From: Euperipatoides rowelli
Taxonomy: Eukaryota > Onychophora > Udeonychophora > Euonychophora > Peripatopsidae
Direction: 5' to 3' (one strand)
Assembly: GCA_003024985.2 (NCBI GenBank)
Contig: PXIH01S0004498.1
Length of the DNA: 13,520 nt
Shown here: piece by piece, positions 1 through 8,233 of the stretch
Position numbering within the stretch: the stretch's first letter is position 1
How the letters are laid out: every line of letters starts with the position of its first letter
Translations under genes and position numbers: made by a program
The notes under the pieces: model-generated
Told to the model about the DNA's origin: nothing
The model's database searches: none
The model's input: only the letters and a program-made list of their open reading frames with translations

Positions 1-78
1 AGAGGTCGACTTACATTCTATTTGCAAGCCAAACTCTGATTGGCTGTTGTTTTATTTATTTATGCTTTAATATTTAAT

Positions 79-202
79 TTGGAGTTAGGGTCAGTGTGCA
101 GTTAAGGTTAGAGATCCTTTAATTTGCTATTATATTCATTTTGGAGTTAGGGTCAGTGTGCAGTTAAGGTTAGAGATCCTTTAATTTGCTATTATATTCA
201 TT
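79..202. repeat. Perfect 62-bp tandem duplication (2 copies)
   Basis: Positions 79-140 and 141-202 are identical over all 62 bases, beginning TTGGAGTTAGGGTCAG and ending TATTCATT. The lack of any mismatch implies a recent duplication or active homogenisation, unlike the decayed repeats elsewhere in the window. The unit contains GTTAGGG and GTTAAGGTTAG, which look telomere-like but are not a TTAGGG array. No coding frame crosses it. It may be a two-copy minisatellite that varies in number between individuals. Confidence 0.95.
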
Positions 203-532
203 ATGAAGTTTTGGTCAGTTGATCGTTTAATAGTCGGTCTGACAATGGTAGGTCTGAGATCCAGACACTAGTTTAAACCATCAGGCTAGGGCATTCGGAG
301 AGGAAGGGGAAAGAATGCCACCCTCCCCTGGAAAAAACATGTAAAAATAATTATAAATAATTATTTTGCAAAAAGAAAAAAAAAAAAAGAAAACAAACAA
401 TCTTGACATAAACTGAGATGTGCTCCTGAATACATGTTGAAACAGTCCCCCAAAAAATGATTATCAAAAGAAAATGTTATATGATCCATAAATTGTTTGC
501 CCACCCTCTTCCCTGAATTTTTTCCATTGCAG

Positions 533-600
533 CCTTACCAGCAGGATCATTGATTCAAGAGTTCTCCTACTCCTACCGAGCAAAATATTTTGGTTGAATT
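533..600 (+). other. Weak candidate terminal exon after an acceptor-like site
   Basis: The pyrimidine-rich sequence from about 500 ends in CCATTGCAG at 532, a reasonable 3' splice acceptor, although a GAA interrupts the tract. The next 50 bases are about half G+C in a much more AT-rich surround. Frame 533 stops after six codons (PYQQDH, stop). Frame 535 runs 20 codons from LPAGSLIQEF to a TGA. No convincing GT donor follows closely, so if real this would be a last exon with its 3' UTR. I do not recognise either peptide. Acceptor-like sequences are common by chance in pyrimidine-rich introns. Confidence 0.12.
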
Positions 601-719
601 CTATTTTTTATTTTATTTTCTGAAAACAGTAAAGACGTAACTAAGCTATTAAAAGTAATATACTGTTAAGTAAATTATTTAAATATGAAATAATTCTCAT
701 GCCACTTGCCCCCATCCTG

Positions 720-738
720 TTTTTTTTTTTTTTTTTTT
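720..738. repeat. Poly(T) tract of 19
   Basis: This is an uninterrupted T run directly after CATCCTG. It could be a simple homopolymer or the poly(A) tail of a retroposed sequence on the minus strand. No target duplication or retroposon body is recognisable beside it. Confidence 0.9.
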
Positions 739-967
739 GAAGAGAGAAAAATCTTAAAGCAAAGTGTTAAATATCTATCAAATTATTCAGCTAATTCAAA
801 TAAAATTTGATAAAGTTTACAGCTGGAACACTGATCACAGGATACAAACTACAAGAAATTAATATGTGCAGAATTTTATTGTAATAAATTGCTTGATTTT
901 ATATTAAAAATATACAGTGCAGTGTATGCTAGTAGGTATGAAAGGGGGATTTTGACCCAGTGCAAGT

Positions 968-1065
968 TTCCAAGCATGCATTGTAGTCTTTTACAAATAA
1001 TGCATTGTGTCAATATTACCCAGAATGCATTATGGAAATAAAGGTTTTACCCAGTATGTATTGTG
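968..1065 (+). promoter_or_regulatory. Cluster of four Staf/ZNF143-like (SPH) sites
   Basis: Four sites with an ATGCA or ATGTA core begin at about 968, 992, 1017 and 1048, with cores 24, 25 and 31 bp apart. Against the Staf/ZNF143 consensus as I recall it (YWCCCRNMATSCMYYRCR), the site at 1017-1034 (TACCCAGAATGCATTATG) matches 17 of 18, the first 16, and the other two about 15. The first also ends GCATTGTAGT, like the ACTACAAT extension of strong ZNF143 sites. This factor activates snRNA, tRNA-Sec and many Pol II promoters. The match is seen directly; binding is inference. The sites lie just upstream of an octamer array, which strengthens a regulatory reading. Alternatively they are degenerate copies of a simple tandem repeat that happens to match. 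Confidence 0.5.
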
Positions 1066-1095
1066 GCAACAATAAAGAACCTGGTCATTTTTTAA

Positions 1096-1188
1096 GTGTG
1101 GCTCATTTGCATATTCAACAATGAAGGATGTGACTCATTTGCATATGAGTGTGGCTCATTTGCATATGGATGTAGCTTATTTCTATAT
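1096..1188 (+). repeat. Short tandem array of octamer-containing units
   Basis: Four copies of a unit of about 19 bp, GTGTGGCTCATTTGCATAT, start at 1096, 1128, 1149 and 1170. The first three keep a perfect POU octamer ATTTGCAT (1105-1112, 1137-1144, 1158-1165); the fourth is degraded to ATTTCTAT. Copies one and four are each followed by a (T/C)AACAAT(A/G)AAGG spacer, and the ZNF143-like cluster upstream ends with the same CAACAATAAAG word at 1067-1077. The two arrays therefore seem to have been built together. Octamers bind Oct-type POU factors in animals. Small open frames on both strands here are by-products of the repeat. Confidence 0.75.
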
Positions 1189-1224
1189 TTAACAATAAAG
1201 GGTGCGAGTCTATGTCTTTTTGAA

Positions 1225-1283
1225 TGTGGATACAATATGGCATCCAAAATGGACACCCCTGGGTTCAAAATGGCCCTTTTTTT
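1225..1283 (+). promoter_or_regulatory. AAAATGG repeats ending in a T7 run
   Basis: CATCCAAAATGGACACC and TTCAAAATGGCCC repeat an AAAATGG word, and an ATATGGC lies just before. AAAATGGC resembles the YY1 core (AAAATGGCGGC-type). The second copy runs into TTTTTTT at 1277-1283, which could act as a Pol III terminator if anything were transcribed by Pol III here. I see no A/B box pair or snRNA body. Assignment is by motif resemblance only. Confidence 0.25.
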
Positions 1284-1309
1284 CTGAATAGGGACATGGT
1301 CACCTGACA

Positions 1310-2310
1310 CCGAAACTTACATCATTTAGCTGTGCACAACAATGTGCAAAGTACTTATTTTTTTTTTAATTTTTATTTTATGACTATTTTCTCCTGGTTG
1401 TAAAAATAGGATGTGATGTTACAGAATCTTATGCTTTTGGAACTTAAGTAAATCCTGAAAGTGACATCCCAAGTGCCAAATTATATGCGTTTCATTTGAT
1501 TTTATTGTTTTATTAATACTGTACATTCTTAATTTATTAACCTTCACTATGTGGAGATATCAATATTGTTCAGAAAGGATAAATAAATAACATACTATTA
1601 GCTAAAAACTTTGACTTCTGATCGAACAATTAGATCTAAGAAAGATAAACAATGTACTGATACAGCTCTTTTCATTTTGAATACTGAGAAAGATCCTAAT
1701 CCATATAACCATATTTCAGCATTCTTAATTTATTATAACTAGGTGGAGATAGTGGTAATATCTTAACTATATTGCCCTTAGCTTTGAATCTAGTTAGTTA
1801 AAAATGTGTAAGGCTTTTATTATTTTGATACAAATAATATATGATGTCATATAATCTTCTCTTTTGTTCTGTGTATAAGGTCCTATGTATTAAACAGGGA
1901 AAAAAAAACTAACATGGCTTTCGTGCACATATACTCAAATCATTAACATGCAAAATCTGCATAATGAGCATGTAATCAATTATTGTGCATCAATCTAATC
2001 TCTTAATGGGAAAACTTATATTCGAAGAAAAAAACGTTGAGAAAGAAAATTAGTCAACTCCCATATTTAAAATAGCTATTATGAAAAAAAAATGTAATGT
2101 AGTAACTATTAGAATAGGCTACTACAAAATTGGGATCATGAAAACTACACACATGAGGCATTTAAAACAATAAAATCTCAACTCTTTTTATTAATTATTG
2201 AACATCATTTCAATTTTCTCTCACACTTAGACAGTTTTTTTATGATATTGACACGAGTTAACGAAATAAATGAATGATTAATATTATTATTTGAAACATA
2301 GTATAATAAA
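1310..2310. other. Non-coding AT-rich stretch with a decayed long-period repeat
   Basis: There is no usable open frame. CATTCTTAATTTATTA occurs at 1524-1539 and 1720-1735, each followed within 20 bases by GTGGAGATA. Three loosely similar T-rich segments, at about 1416, 1656 and 1845, share GATACAG/GTTACAG-type and AAGATCCTA/AAATCCTG-type words. This suggests a diverged tandem repeat with a period near 190-240 bp. The rest is A/T-rich sequence with nothing recognised. Confidence 0.35.
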
Positions 2311-2311
2311 C

Positions 2312-2347
2312 AGTGTATACAATAGCCTATAGGCTACTGTATACACT
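2312..2347. repeat. 36-bp near-perfect palindrome
   Basis: The two 18-bp halves (AGTGTATACAATAGCCTA and its partner) are reverse complements at 17 of 18 positions with no spacer, centred at 2329/2330. It could extrude as a cruciform, or be a palindromic transposon tip or protein-binding site. It is not followed by a T-run, so a terminator role is not suggested. Confidence 0.9.
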
Positions 2348-2980
2348 AGAGTAGTACTGTATATAAATATATTTTTTTTTTTTTCCATACGCGGCTCAAA
2401 TTTAAATTTTAGGCCTGTCTAGAAAAAAAAAACAGACCGCAAATGTAATTAAAGTGAGGGACTAACTTTTTTTCTCGCTTACTGTTTATTGATGCAAGCA
2501 CTGTAAATAACACATTTATAACTAAGATAATTTTCAACATTTTTTTTCTAATGGGAATAAGTTTAATTTGTTTCATTTAGTAGAAAATTGCTAGGCCTTA
2601 AAACAAAGTAAAAAATATGCATGTTGGTGCTGCATGGCCATTGGTTCAGGAATTAGGGTTAAAAACTAGGAAGCTTTGACTTTAATTTAAAAAATTGTTT
2701 GTGACCAAGTCAAGTGGGAAATACTAATTGGCTAAGTACTAAGTAAATACTTATACTAGCCTATGTATTTTAGCATAGCAGACTAACATTTCTTTTTAAT
2801 AATAGGTTATGAATATGATGAATCAAATTTTGAAATACAAATTAAGTGCCTTAAAAAATGTGACTGGTTGGTCAGTATCGATTAAAGATTCATTTATACT
2901 TATGAGCTTAGCTAGTTATTGTGTAAAATACAGATAGCTTTCCGTAAGGTCATGCACACTGTTGCAGTCAGGTTTGTAAA
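2348..2980. other. AT-rich non-coding stretch
   Basis: No gene is recognised. A 12-bp perfect palindrome AAATTTAAATTT lies near 2397-2408. AGGCCT occurs near 2411 and 2593. Poly(A) and poly(T) runs are frequent. Confidence 0.6.
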
Positions 2981-3309
2981 ATTAAAAGACAGACAGCCAT
3001 CTGTCATCATCCATAATTATAGGAAAAATCTAATATGCAGGCCTATCCATTTNGCATCTGTCTTGTTTAGCGATTGAACCAATCATATCTTATGTTTTAT
3101 AAGTAGGGTAGGCACACTGTTCTTGTCCCAATAGATTTAGTTTGATGACATCGTCTTTGAAAATGGATTTTCATAAAGCAGTAAATCGAGTAAAAATAAA
3201 ATATTTGTGCACAATATTAGAAGTTCATTAGAATCTATTGTGACGCTTAAAACTATAAAAACTATAACAGCTGTTGGAAATAAGAGGAATAATATGATTG
3301 GCTATTGTA
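2981..3309 (+). repeat. Dispersed repeat family, copy 1
   Basis: This segment aligns end to end with 11432-11758 in the same orientation and at almost the same length (329 versus 327 bases), with substitutions and small indels. Long identical blocks include TTGAACCAATCATATCTTA, GAAAATGGATTTTCA and CTGTTGGAAATAAGAGG. Each copy contains CCAATCATAT (here 3079-3088) and its reverse complement ATATGATTGG (3292-3301). These may be terminal inverted repeats of a MITE of about 220 bp, although similarity extends about 100 bases further left. No long open frame exists, so it is a non-autonomous element or a fragment of a larger one. An N sits at 3053. Confidence 0.85.
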
Positions 3310-3524
3310 GAGAACAAATTTTCATTGATTGAGGACCAAACTCTTTAGAAAATTATGAACAAATTTACACAGACATCTCTGTTTAGGAGACGGAATAAAA
3401 CAACAGACATTTGTTGCGAAAAAGTAAAAGTGATCCTTAAGTCTTGCGGTGAAAACAGAAAAATGTGTGCAATGTGAATGGCTTATGAACAACTCATGAT
3501 GATTGACTCACTCTTGTCAAAGAC

Positions 3525-3540
3525 TGTGAACTAGTTCACA
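3525..3540. repeat. 16-bp perfect palindrome
   Basis: TGTGAACTAGTTCACA is perfectly self-complementary. GAACTAGTTC also resembles an inverted GAAC half-site pair of the nuclear-receptor kind, but the spacing is not a standard response element. The role is unknown. Confidence 0.85.
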
Positions 3541-3942
3541 AATGAATGATTGACCCATCAATAAATGACAAAATTTAGAAATGGATAAGAACGAAGAACA
3601 TTAGGCAAATTATTTAAAAATGGGCTGGTTCTAATTTTAATGTGTATAGAGCATTATAAACAAAGAATTTGATTATAATGCAGTTTTATATTTTTATTTT
3701 TGTCTGCCACATTTTCTTTTTTTAAAAAAAATAAAGAATTTCTGCCATTGCAATTTGAATGTTGTTTGCAACGATTTGATTCTATCTCACTGATCTTCCC
3801 CAGATGTATTATTGATGTATTTTACAAATGTTCCAACTAATGTAATAATATATTGATTGATGAAAATAACTTTTACATTGTCTCTGCATCCGGAAAGTAG
3901 TGAATGAAATCCATTTCCCAATAATTGTATTGATTAGTAATA

Positions 3943-3957
3943 CCCCCCCCCCCCCCC
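3943..3957. repeat. Poly(C) tract of 15
   Basis: This is an uninterrupted C run in otherwise AT-rich DNA, followed by GGAGAGGGGGGAGAGG at 3966-3981. C and G runs this close could pair with each other. The length is likely to vary between individuals or reads. Confidence 0.9.
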
Positions 3958-4654
3958 AACTGAATTGGAGAGGGGGGAGAGGAATAGAAAAAAAGAAAAA
4001 TTAGGAGGTGTGACTTGGTTAGTATTGAAAAACCCAAGAAATTCAGGTTTTCGTTTTAATTGGTTTTTCTTGCCTTCACAGAAAAGTAATTAGTATCAAA
4101 TCTAATTATGAAGAGCTATAAATTGTTCAACTAAAAAACTCTTTTATGATCAGGAAAAAAAAAAAAGAAAAAGAAAGAAAGGTATATTATTTGATTTTGA
4201 AAACTCTTTAATAAAATGTCATTCCACAGCAGTAATAAATCACTTAATTAAAATATGAAATATTGTATAATGTTTTTTTTCTATTTTGATGAGTCAAAAT
4301 TATAAAAAACTTTATTGAGAATGAGATTATTAAAAGTAATTTAAATGATGAGTTGTTGTAACCCTCTTTGGATTGAGCATTAAAAACATTTGGTGTAATG
4401 GATGAAGTGTTGAAGGCTTTATTTGTTCTCTGACTTCTAATTTTAATGTTAGGCCTTCTTATTAAATCGTGGCCGAGAAAAAAGGAAATATATAAAGTAA
4501 AAGCATGACAGTTTGATATCCTGTTATGTATTTAGTATTCTAAGTAATCGGGGACAGCTGGCTTAATGTATCAGTTAACAGGCAATCACCCGGTGTGTCA
4601 GAAGTTGCGCAAAATTACTATCTAAATTATAAATATATAAGCCTAATTCAATTT

Positions 4655-4736
4655 AATTATAAAAAATTTAAACACAAAATAAAATACTACAGAATTATAA
4701 TTTTATATTGTAAGTTGTGTTTTAATTTATATAATT
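4655..4736. repeat. AT-rich inverted repeat, arms of about 22 bp
   Basis: The left arm (4655-4677, ending TTTAAACACAA) and the reverse complement of the right arm (4715-4736, beginning TTGTGTTTTAA) match over nearly all positions with one indel. They are separated by about 37 bases. It lies 25 bases left of the possible transposon end at 4761. It could be a small foldback element or a decayed MITE. Confidence 0.7.
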
Positions 4737-5318
4737 TTATTTTCATTTTATAACACATTTACTGTGGTTGACTCAGATCCGATATTCTGATGACTTGAAT
4801 CCGAGTCATATGTGCTAGAAATTTCAACGTGTAAATACGAATTGAAAAACAGGGTAAAGCATTTGTTTATATTTGAGCACATAAAATAGGAATTAAAAAA
4901 AGCATATGTCTTGATCCTTTGAAATTTTCTTTAGTTTTGTGGTTACAGTGATATTATTTTTCAAGATCTGTTAAGTGATTCTGAAATTTTGGCTTTCATG
5001 CAACCTAGTAAAAATATTCTAAAATCTAAAACATTTAGGAATAAACTTATATATTTTTAAAATCAAAATTTAATTCAGATTTTAAAAATCAAAAACAAAA
5101 AATTGTGTATCAAACAGAAGAGACACAGCAACGCAAAACATAAGAAATTATGGATTTTTTTTTAATTTTTTATTATAGCCGACTTTTAGAAAAAAAAATC
5201 TGTTAGTTGGAAAATATTTTTCTTTGAAAATTTGAATTCCTGATTTTTAAAAAAACTGCTATTTCAGTTTGTTTTTATCTGCTCTAGATTTTTTAATATA
5301 TTCAACAAATTTTGTATA

Positions 5319-5349
5319 TTGTAACGGGGCTTTCCTTGGCCCATTACAA
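5319..5349. repeat. Imperfect inverted repeat TTGTAACGGGGC / GGCCCATTACAA
   Basis: The 12-bp arms match at 10 positions around a 7-base loop (TTTCCTT). The sequence is far more GC-rich than its surroundings. On the minus strand it would end in CCCCGTTACA, the kind of terminus seen on some LTRs, and AATAAA words lie nearby. No matching second end with a target duplication was found, so a retroelement call is not supported. Confidence 0.6.
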
Positions 5350-5427
5350 CAATCCTCGGCTTGCACACAAGAATGAACCAATAGGGCACATAGAACATAT
5401 GAAAGAAAACAACGAGCATTTCAATAG

Positions 5428-5442
5428 AATAAATAAATAAAT
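5428..5442. repeat. (AAAT)n microsatellite
   Basis: AATAAATAAATAAAT is a short tetranucleotide run in non-coding sequence. Confidence 0.8.
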
Positions 5443-6090
5443 CTTTTAATAGTATAAGAACTTTAATGGCAAACAGGGGTTGTATATAATAAATAAATGG
5501 TTAAGACTAAACTTGTCTTACCTGTAATAATATACGGTTCATGTACCATTGCAATACAGAAAATCCACACATGATTTCCTTGCAATAAATTGACTAGACA
5601 GAAGTTAACAGTAGAAATGATTTATGATAAAATAATCATGCTGGTAGGATTAGCCTATAGTCCAGTCATGGTGAAACTTGTGAGGTCCGCTGTATTAACT
5701 TACATAAAGCGGCCCTGACATTAAATGGCGTCCTATAGATGAGAATGTAATATTATTTTTACTAGGAGAATGATGATGGCTTCGGGATTAGACTGACAAG
5801 GAATAAAAATGGTGTCTCCCTTTTAATACATTAAGGGATGACGTAATCACCCAAGAACCAGCTGATTTTGTATTCAGCAGTAATTAACATGAATTGACCA
5901 AATTTAATATTGTGCACAAAAATAAGACGTCTAATAATAGCAAGCATGGCTAATACTAAACTCTGATTAAAAAATATTTGTAAATAGATAATTTTAAATC
6001 GTTTTGTTTAATCATTTCTTAAATATTTTTAAACACCTAAATGTGTTTGTTATAATATACAGTAAATGAGAATTAAAAAAATCCTATTCG

Positions 6091-6125
6091 CGTAATTTCA
6101 ATTTTCATATTTATTGGAAATTACG
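6091..6125. repeat. Hairpin with 9-bp perfect arms
   Basis: CGTAATTTC (6091-6099) and GAAATTACG (6117-6125) are perfect reverse complements around a 17-base AT-rich loop. The function is unknown. Confidence 0.7.
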
Positions 6126-6405
6126 TCTTTTTATATTTTATTGTGCATTTATTTCTAAATAAATAAACCCTAGGACTTTTCAAGATAATTTTTTTTAGAT
6201 AATTTTTTGTTATAATAGACCTAGTTTATATAAATCTGTGACTCAGATCCGAGATGCTCCGCACACAGTAAAATAAAATTTAGCAACATGAGTCTGACTC
6301 AGATCTGATGTGTCTAAATACCACAGTTATAATAATTAATATTAAATGCTTATATAAATTTATTAGCCTATATCTAAATACGTTTTATAAGAAAAAAAAA
6401 AACTA

Positions 6406-6428
6406 TTCAGCATACAGTATATGCTGAA
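6406..6428. repeat. Hairpin with 9-bp perfect arms
   Basis: TTCAGCATA and TATGCTGAA flank a 5-base loop (CAGTA). It sits about 80 bases outside the possible element end at 6327. The role is unknown. Confidence 0.75.
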
Positions 6429-6642
6429 GGATGACTATTTGAAAATATCCGCAGAGAACATTTTGAAAGATTTCAGCCGATTTAGTGCCTGAACTAATAA
6501 TTTATAATACTGATGATACTGCACTTGGCTGACAAAATAAAAAAAAAGCTTATTAAAAAAATAAAGGAAAATTTTTATCAAACCACCATTCAAGGGTCCA
6601 CCATCTACCTTTGCCCTGGGCGCTATTCACATTAAGCCCTTC

Positions 6643-6650
6643 CTGTAGAT
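6643..6650. repeat. Left 8-bp target-site duplication of hAT element 1
   Basis: CTGTAGAT immediately precedes the element; CTGTAAAT immediately follows it at 8048-8055. Seven of eight bases match, the length expected for hAT insertions. Confidence 0.8.
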
Positions 6651-8047
6651 CAGAGGTGTCAATAACGTCGATCGTGAATTATCCATCGACCGCATAATGT
6701 TTTTTGGTAGATTGCCAATAATATACGGTAACATATTTTTTTTAAGTCCTAATTTTTAAAAAACATCGACAAATCAATAATTAAAATAATTAACAAAGTT
6801 AAATATGTTTTTTTATACTAATAAAATTACTGTTTTTATAATTAGATAGTTGTACAATATGCATAAATACAACTATCTGTTATTCTGCTTTTAATAAATG
6901 GGGAAAACAATTGTTTAAAAGTTTAAGTTTAAAATTGTTCGTTTAGCAAGAACTGTTAAATATTAAAATTGTTTGTTTGACATGAATTGAAAGTTTCAAT
7001 CGAATGGTCTCTAATATGAATTTGTTGATTCAAGGAATTACTAGATTGGACATTTAGCGTGATTGTAGAAGGAATCTAATGCTGAATAATTAAACAGTTT
7101 AAAATATTTTTTTTCTTTATCTAAATGTAAAACCAATTAATAAATAATTTTATACTCTCAACTCATGTAAGGCTGTGATTTCAATTAGGACTACTAATTT
7201 AATTTGTATATAAAAAAAGTAACCATTATGTTGTAAAAAGATTCACATCCTTAGGGGCCAGAATCCTTATTAAATTTCATATGGCATATTGTAAATTTTG
7301 ATTTTCGAATAAACCTATAATATAGTGTTGATACCACATTATTAACTTTAAATGCACAAGGAAAAAATATGAGCATTTAAAATTAAAAGTGTGCTGCTCA
7401 AATATGTTTTTTTTTTTGTGAATTTGGACCTAAAAAGTACTAAATTAAAATTATTTATGCTAGAAATTAATAATTTTCTTGGCAAAAATAATTCCCTTAA
7501 TGATAATTATTAAAACAAATCTTGTATTACATTTGAGTTTGTTTATAAAGTAATCCAAATTGTTCATTTAAAAAAAAAAGAGTAGTGAATTTCATGTTTT
7601 CTTTCTAATGTCTACAAGGATAAACATTCATTTGAAATGTAAGAAGTGGCTTATTTCTAAAGAGTATGGAGTAACCTAAGCATACTGTATTTAATTTATT
7701 TTCATTTTTTTATATATAGACCTAACTAAATACTTTTTTTACTAAACATAAAAATAACAGAAAAGTATAAAAACAAAAACTGAAATTCAAATCAATAATC
7801 AAAATTACAATATTTGTCCTTAATTTATAATTATAATTTCAGACGCTTAAATTATTTTATAATTCCCCCTCCCCCAAACTAGGGGAATTGACCATTAAAT
7901 GATTCCAAATGATTCCCTACAAAATTTTGTTTAATTCGTATTTCCCCCCTCCCACCCCCATTTTCCTTGGAATTTTTGAAAGAGTAGATTACAGGTGGAT
8001 TTGCACTGGCAAAGTAGATCTTATGTAAAAATTAGTTGACACCTCTG
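6651..8047. mobile_element. hAT-type DNA transposon, non-autonomous (element 1)
   Basis: The element begins CAGAGGTGTCAA (6651-6662) and ends with the exact reverse complement TTGACACCTCTG (8036-8047), a 12-bp perfect terminal inverted repeat. The CAG(A/G)GGT start and 8-bp target duplications are hallmarks of the hAT superfamily. Subterminal sequence fits the type: GGTAGATTGCC near the left end, AAAGTAGATCTT near the right, and a GTCGAT/ATCGAC pair at 6667-6690. The 1,397-bp interior is AT-rich with no transposase frame, so it would depend on a transposase encoded elsewhere, or it is a dead remnant. Internal features are the hairpin at 6844-6878, a small inverted repeat AATTCCCC/GGGGAATT (7861-7889), a 10-bp tandem AAATGATTCC x2 (7897-7916) and C-rich runs. 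Confidence 0.87.
6844..6878. repeat. Hairpin with 11-bp perfect arms inside hAT element 1
   Basis: AGATAGTTGTA (6844-6854) and TACAACTATCT (6868-6878) are perfectly complementary around a 13-base loop containing ATGCAT. It may be a structural remnant of a smaller nested element or a subterminal feature of the transposon. Confidence 0.8.
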
Positions 8048-8233
8048 CTGTAAATAAATCGTAATAACTAATACAGTTAAATTATATTGTAAAGGTCCTT
8101 TCATGTCATGAATATCCTCAAACATTAATACACCATATATTGGTTGTTTAAGATTTAAATTTTATCTAATGACTTCATATAGTGAAAAAACACAATAAAT
8201 AGGTAATGAATTAATTCAATGTAGCATCTAGAT
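8048..8233. other. Short spacer between two hAT elements
   Basis: These 186 bases separate the two insertions and include the right target duplication of element 1 (8048-8055) and the left one of element 2 (8226-8233). Nothing else is recognised. Confidence 0.7.

Larger units (their letters stand above)
203..950. other. Non-coding AT-rich stretch with homopolymer tracts
   Basis: No open frame of note is present. The stretch holds an A-rich tract (about 369-393) and a run of 19 T (720-738). A pyrimidine-rich stretch ending in TTGCAG at 527-532 resembles a splice acceptor and is followed by a patch of visibly higher GC. Nothing else is recognised. Confidence 0.6.
3310..4654. other. Non-coding stretch
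   Basis: No gene is recognised. It includes a 16-bp perfect palindrome (3525-3540), a run of 15 C (3943-3957) followed by a GA-rich patch, and an A/AAAG-rich tract near 4155-4181. The part from 3380 to 3600 is somewhat less AT-rich and carries several TGATTGAC(T/C)C words. Confidence 0.5.
4761..6327. mobile_element. Possible decayed DNA transposon with repeated TGACTCAGATC motif
   Basis: ACTGTGGT at 4761-4768 is inverted as ACCACAGT at 6320-6327. A 14-bp motif TGACTCAGATC(C/T)GA occurs at 4769-4782, 6239-6252 and 6295-6308. A further degenerate inverted copy (4795-4808) forms a hairpin with the first. Clusters of short motifs near both ends are typical of the transposase-binding subterminal regions of cut-and-paste elements. 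Against this, no target-site duplication is clear, the terminal match is only 8 bp, and the right-hand motif copies lie in direct rather than inverted orientation. The interior has no open frame worth reporting. It could instead be two related fragments that happen to flank unrelated sequence. Confidence 0.35.

Noticed and set aside
79-202. Interstitial telomere repeat
   Set aside because: GTTAGGG and GGTTAG words appear once per 62-bp unit; there is no TTAGGG array.
905-945. Shared CTAGTAGGTA word near 929 and 10010 as a repeat pair
   Set aside because: Similarity covers only about 20 bases after removing a gap and does not extend on either side.
1092-1310. Overlapping small open frames on both strands (72 codons minus, 63 codons plus)
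   Set aside because: Both begin at GTG and lie over the octamer tandem array, which produces the repeated YANE-type peptide on the minus strand. Neither resembles a known family. They are by-products of a short repeat lacking stops.
1299-1366. snRNA-type gene downstream of the octamer/ZNF143 cluster
   Set aside because: A weak proximal-element resemblance exists at 1299-1318, but there is no TATA box at the right spacing. A long T-run begins at about 1356, where a transcript would start, and no snRNA-like sequence follows.
5320-5704. Solo LTR on the minus strand (TGTAAG...CCCCGTTACA)
   Set aside because: The outer bases fit an LTR, but the flanking 5-mers (TATAT and TAAAG) do not match and no primer-binding site or polypurine tract is visible. 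The right boundary was picked only because it ends in TTACA.
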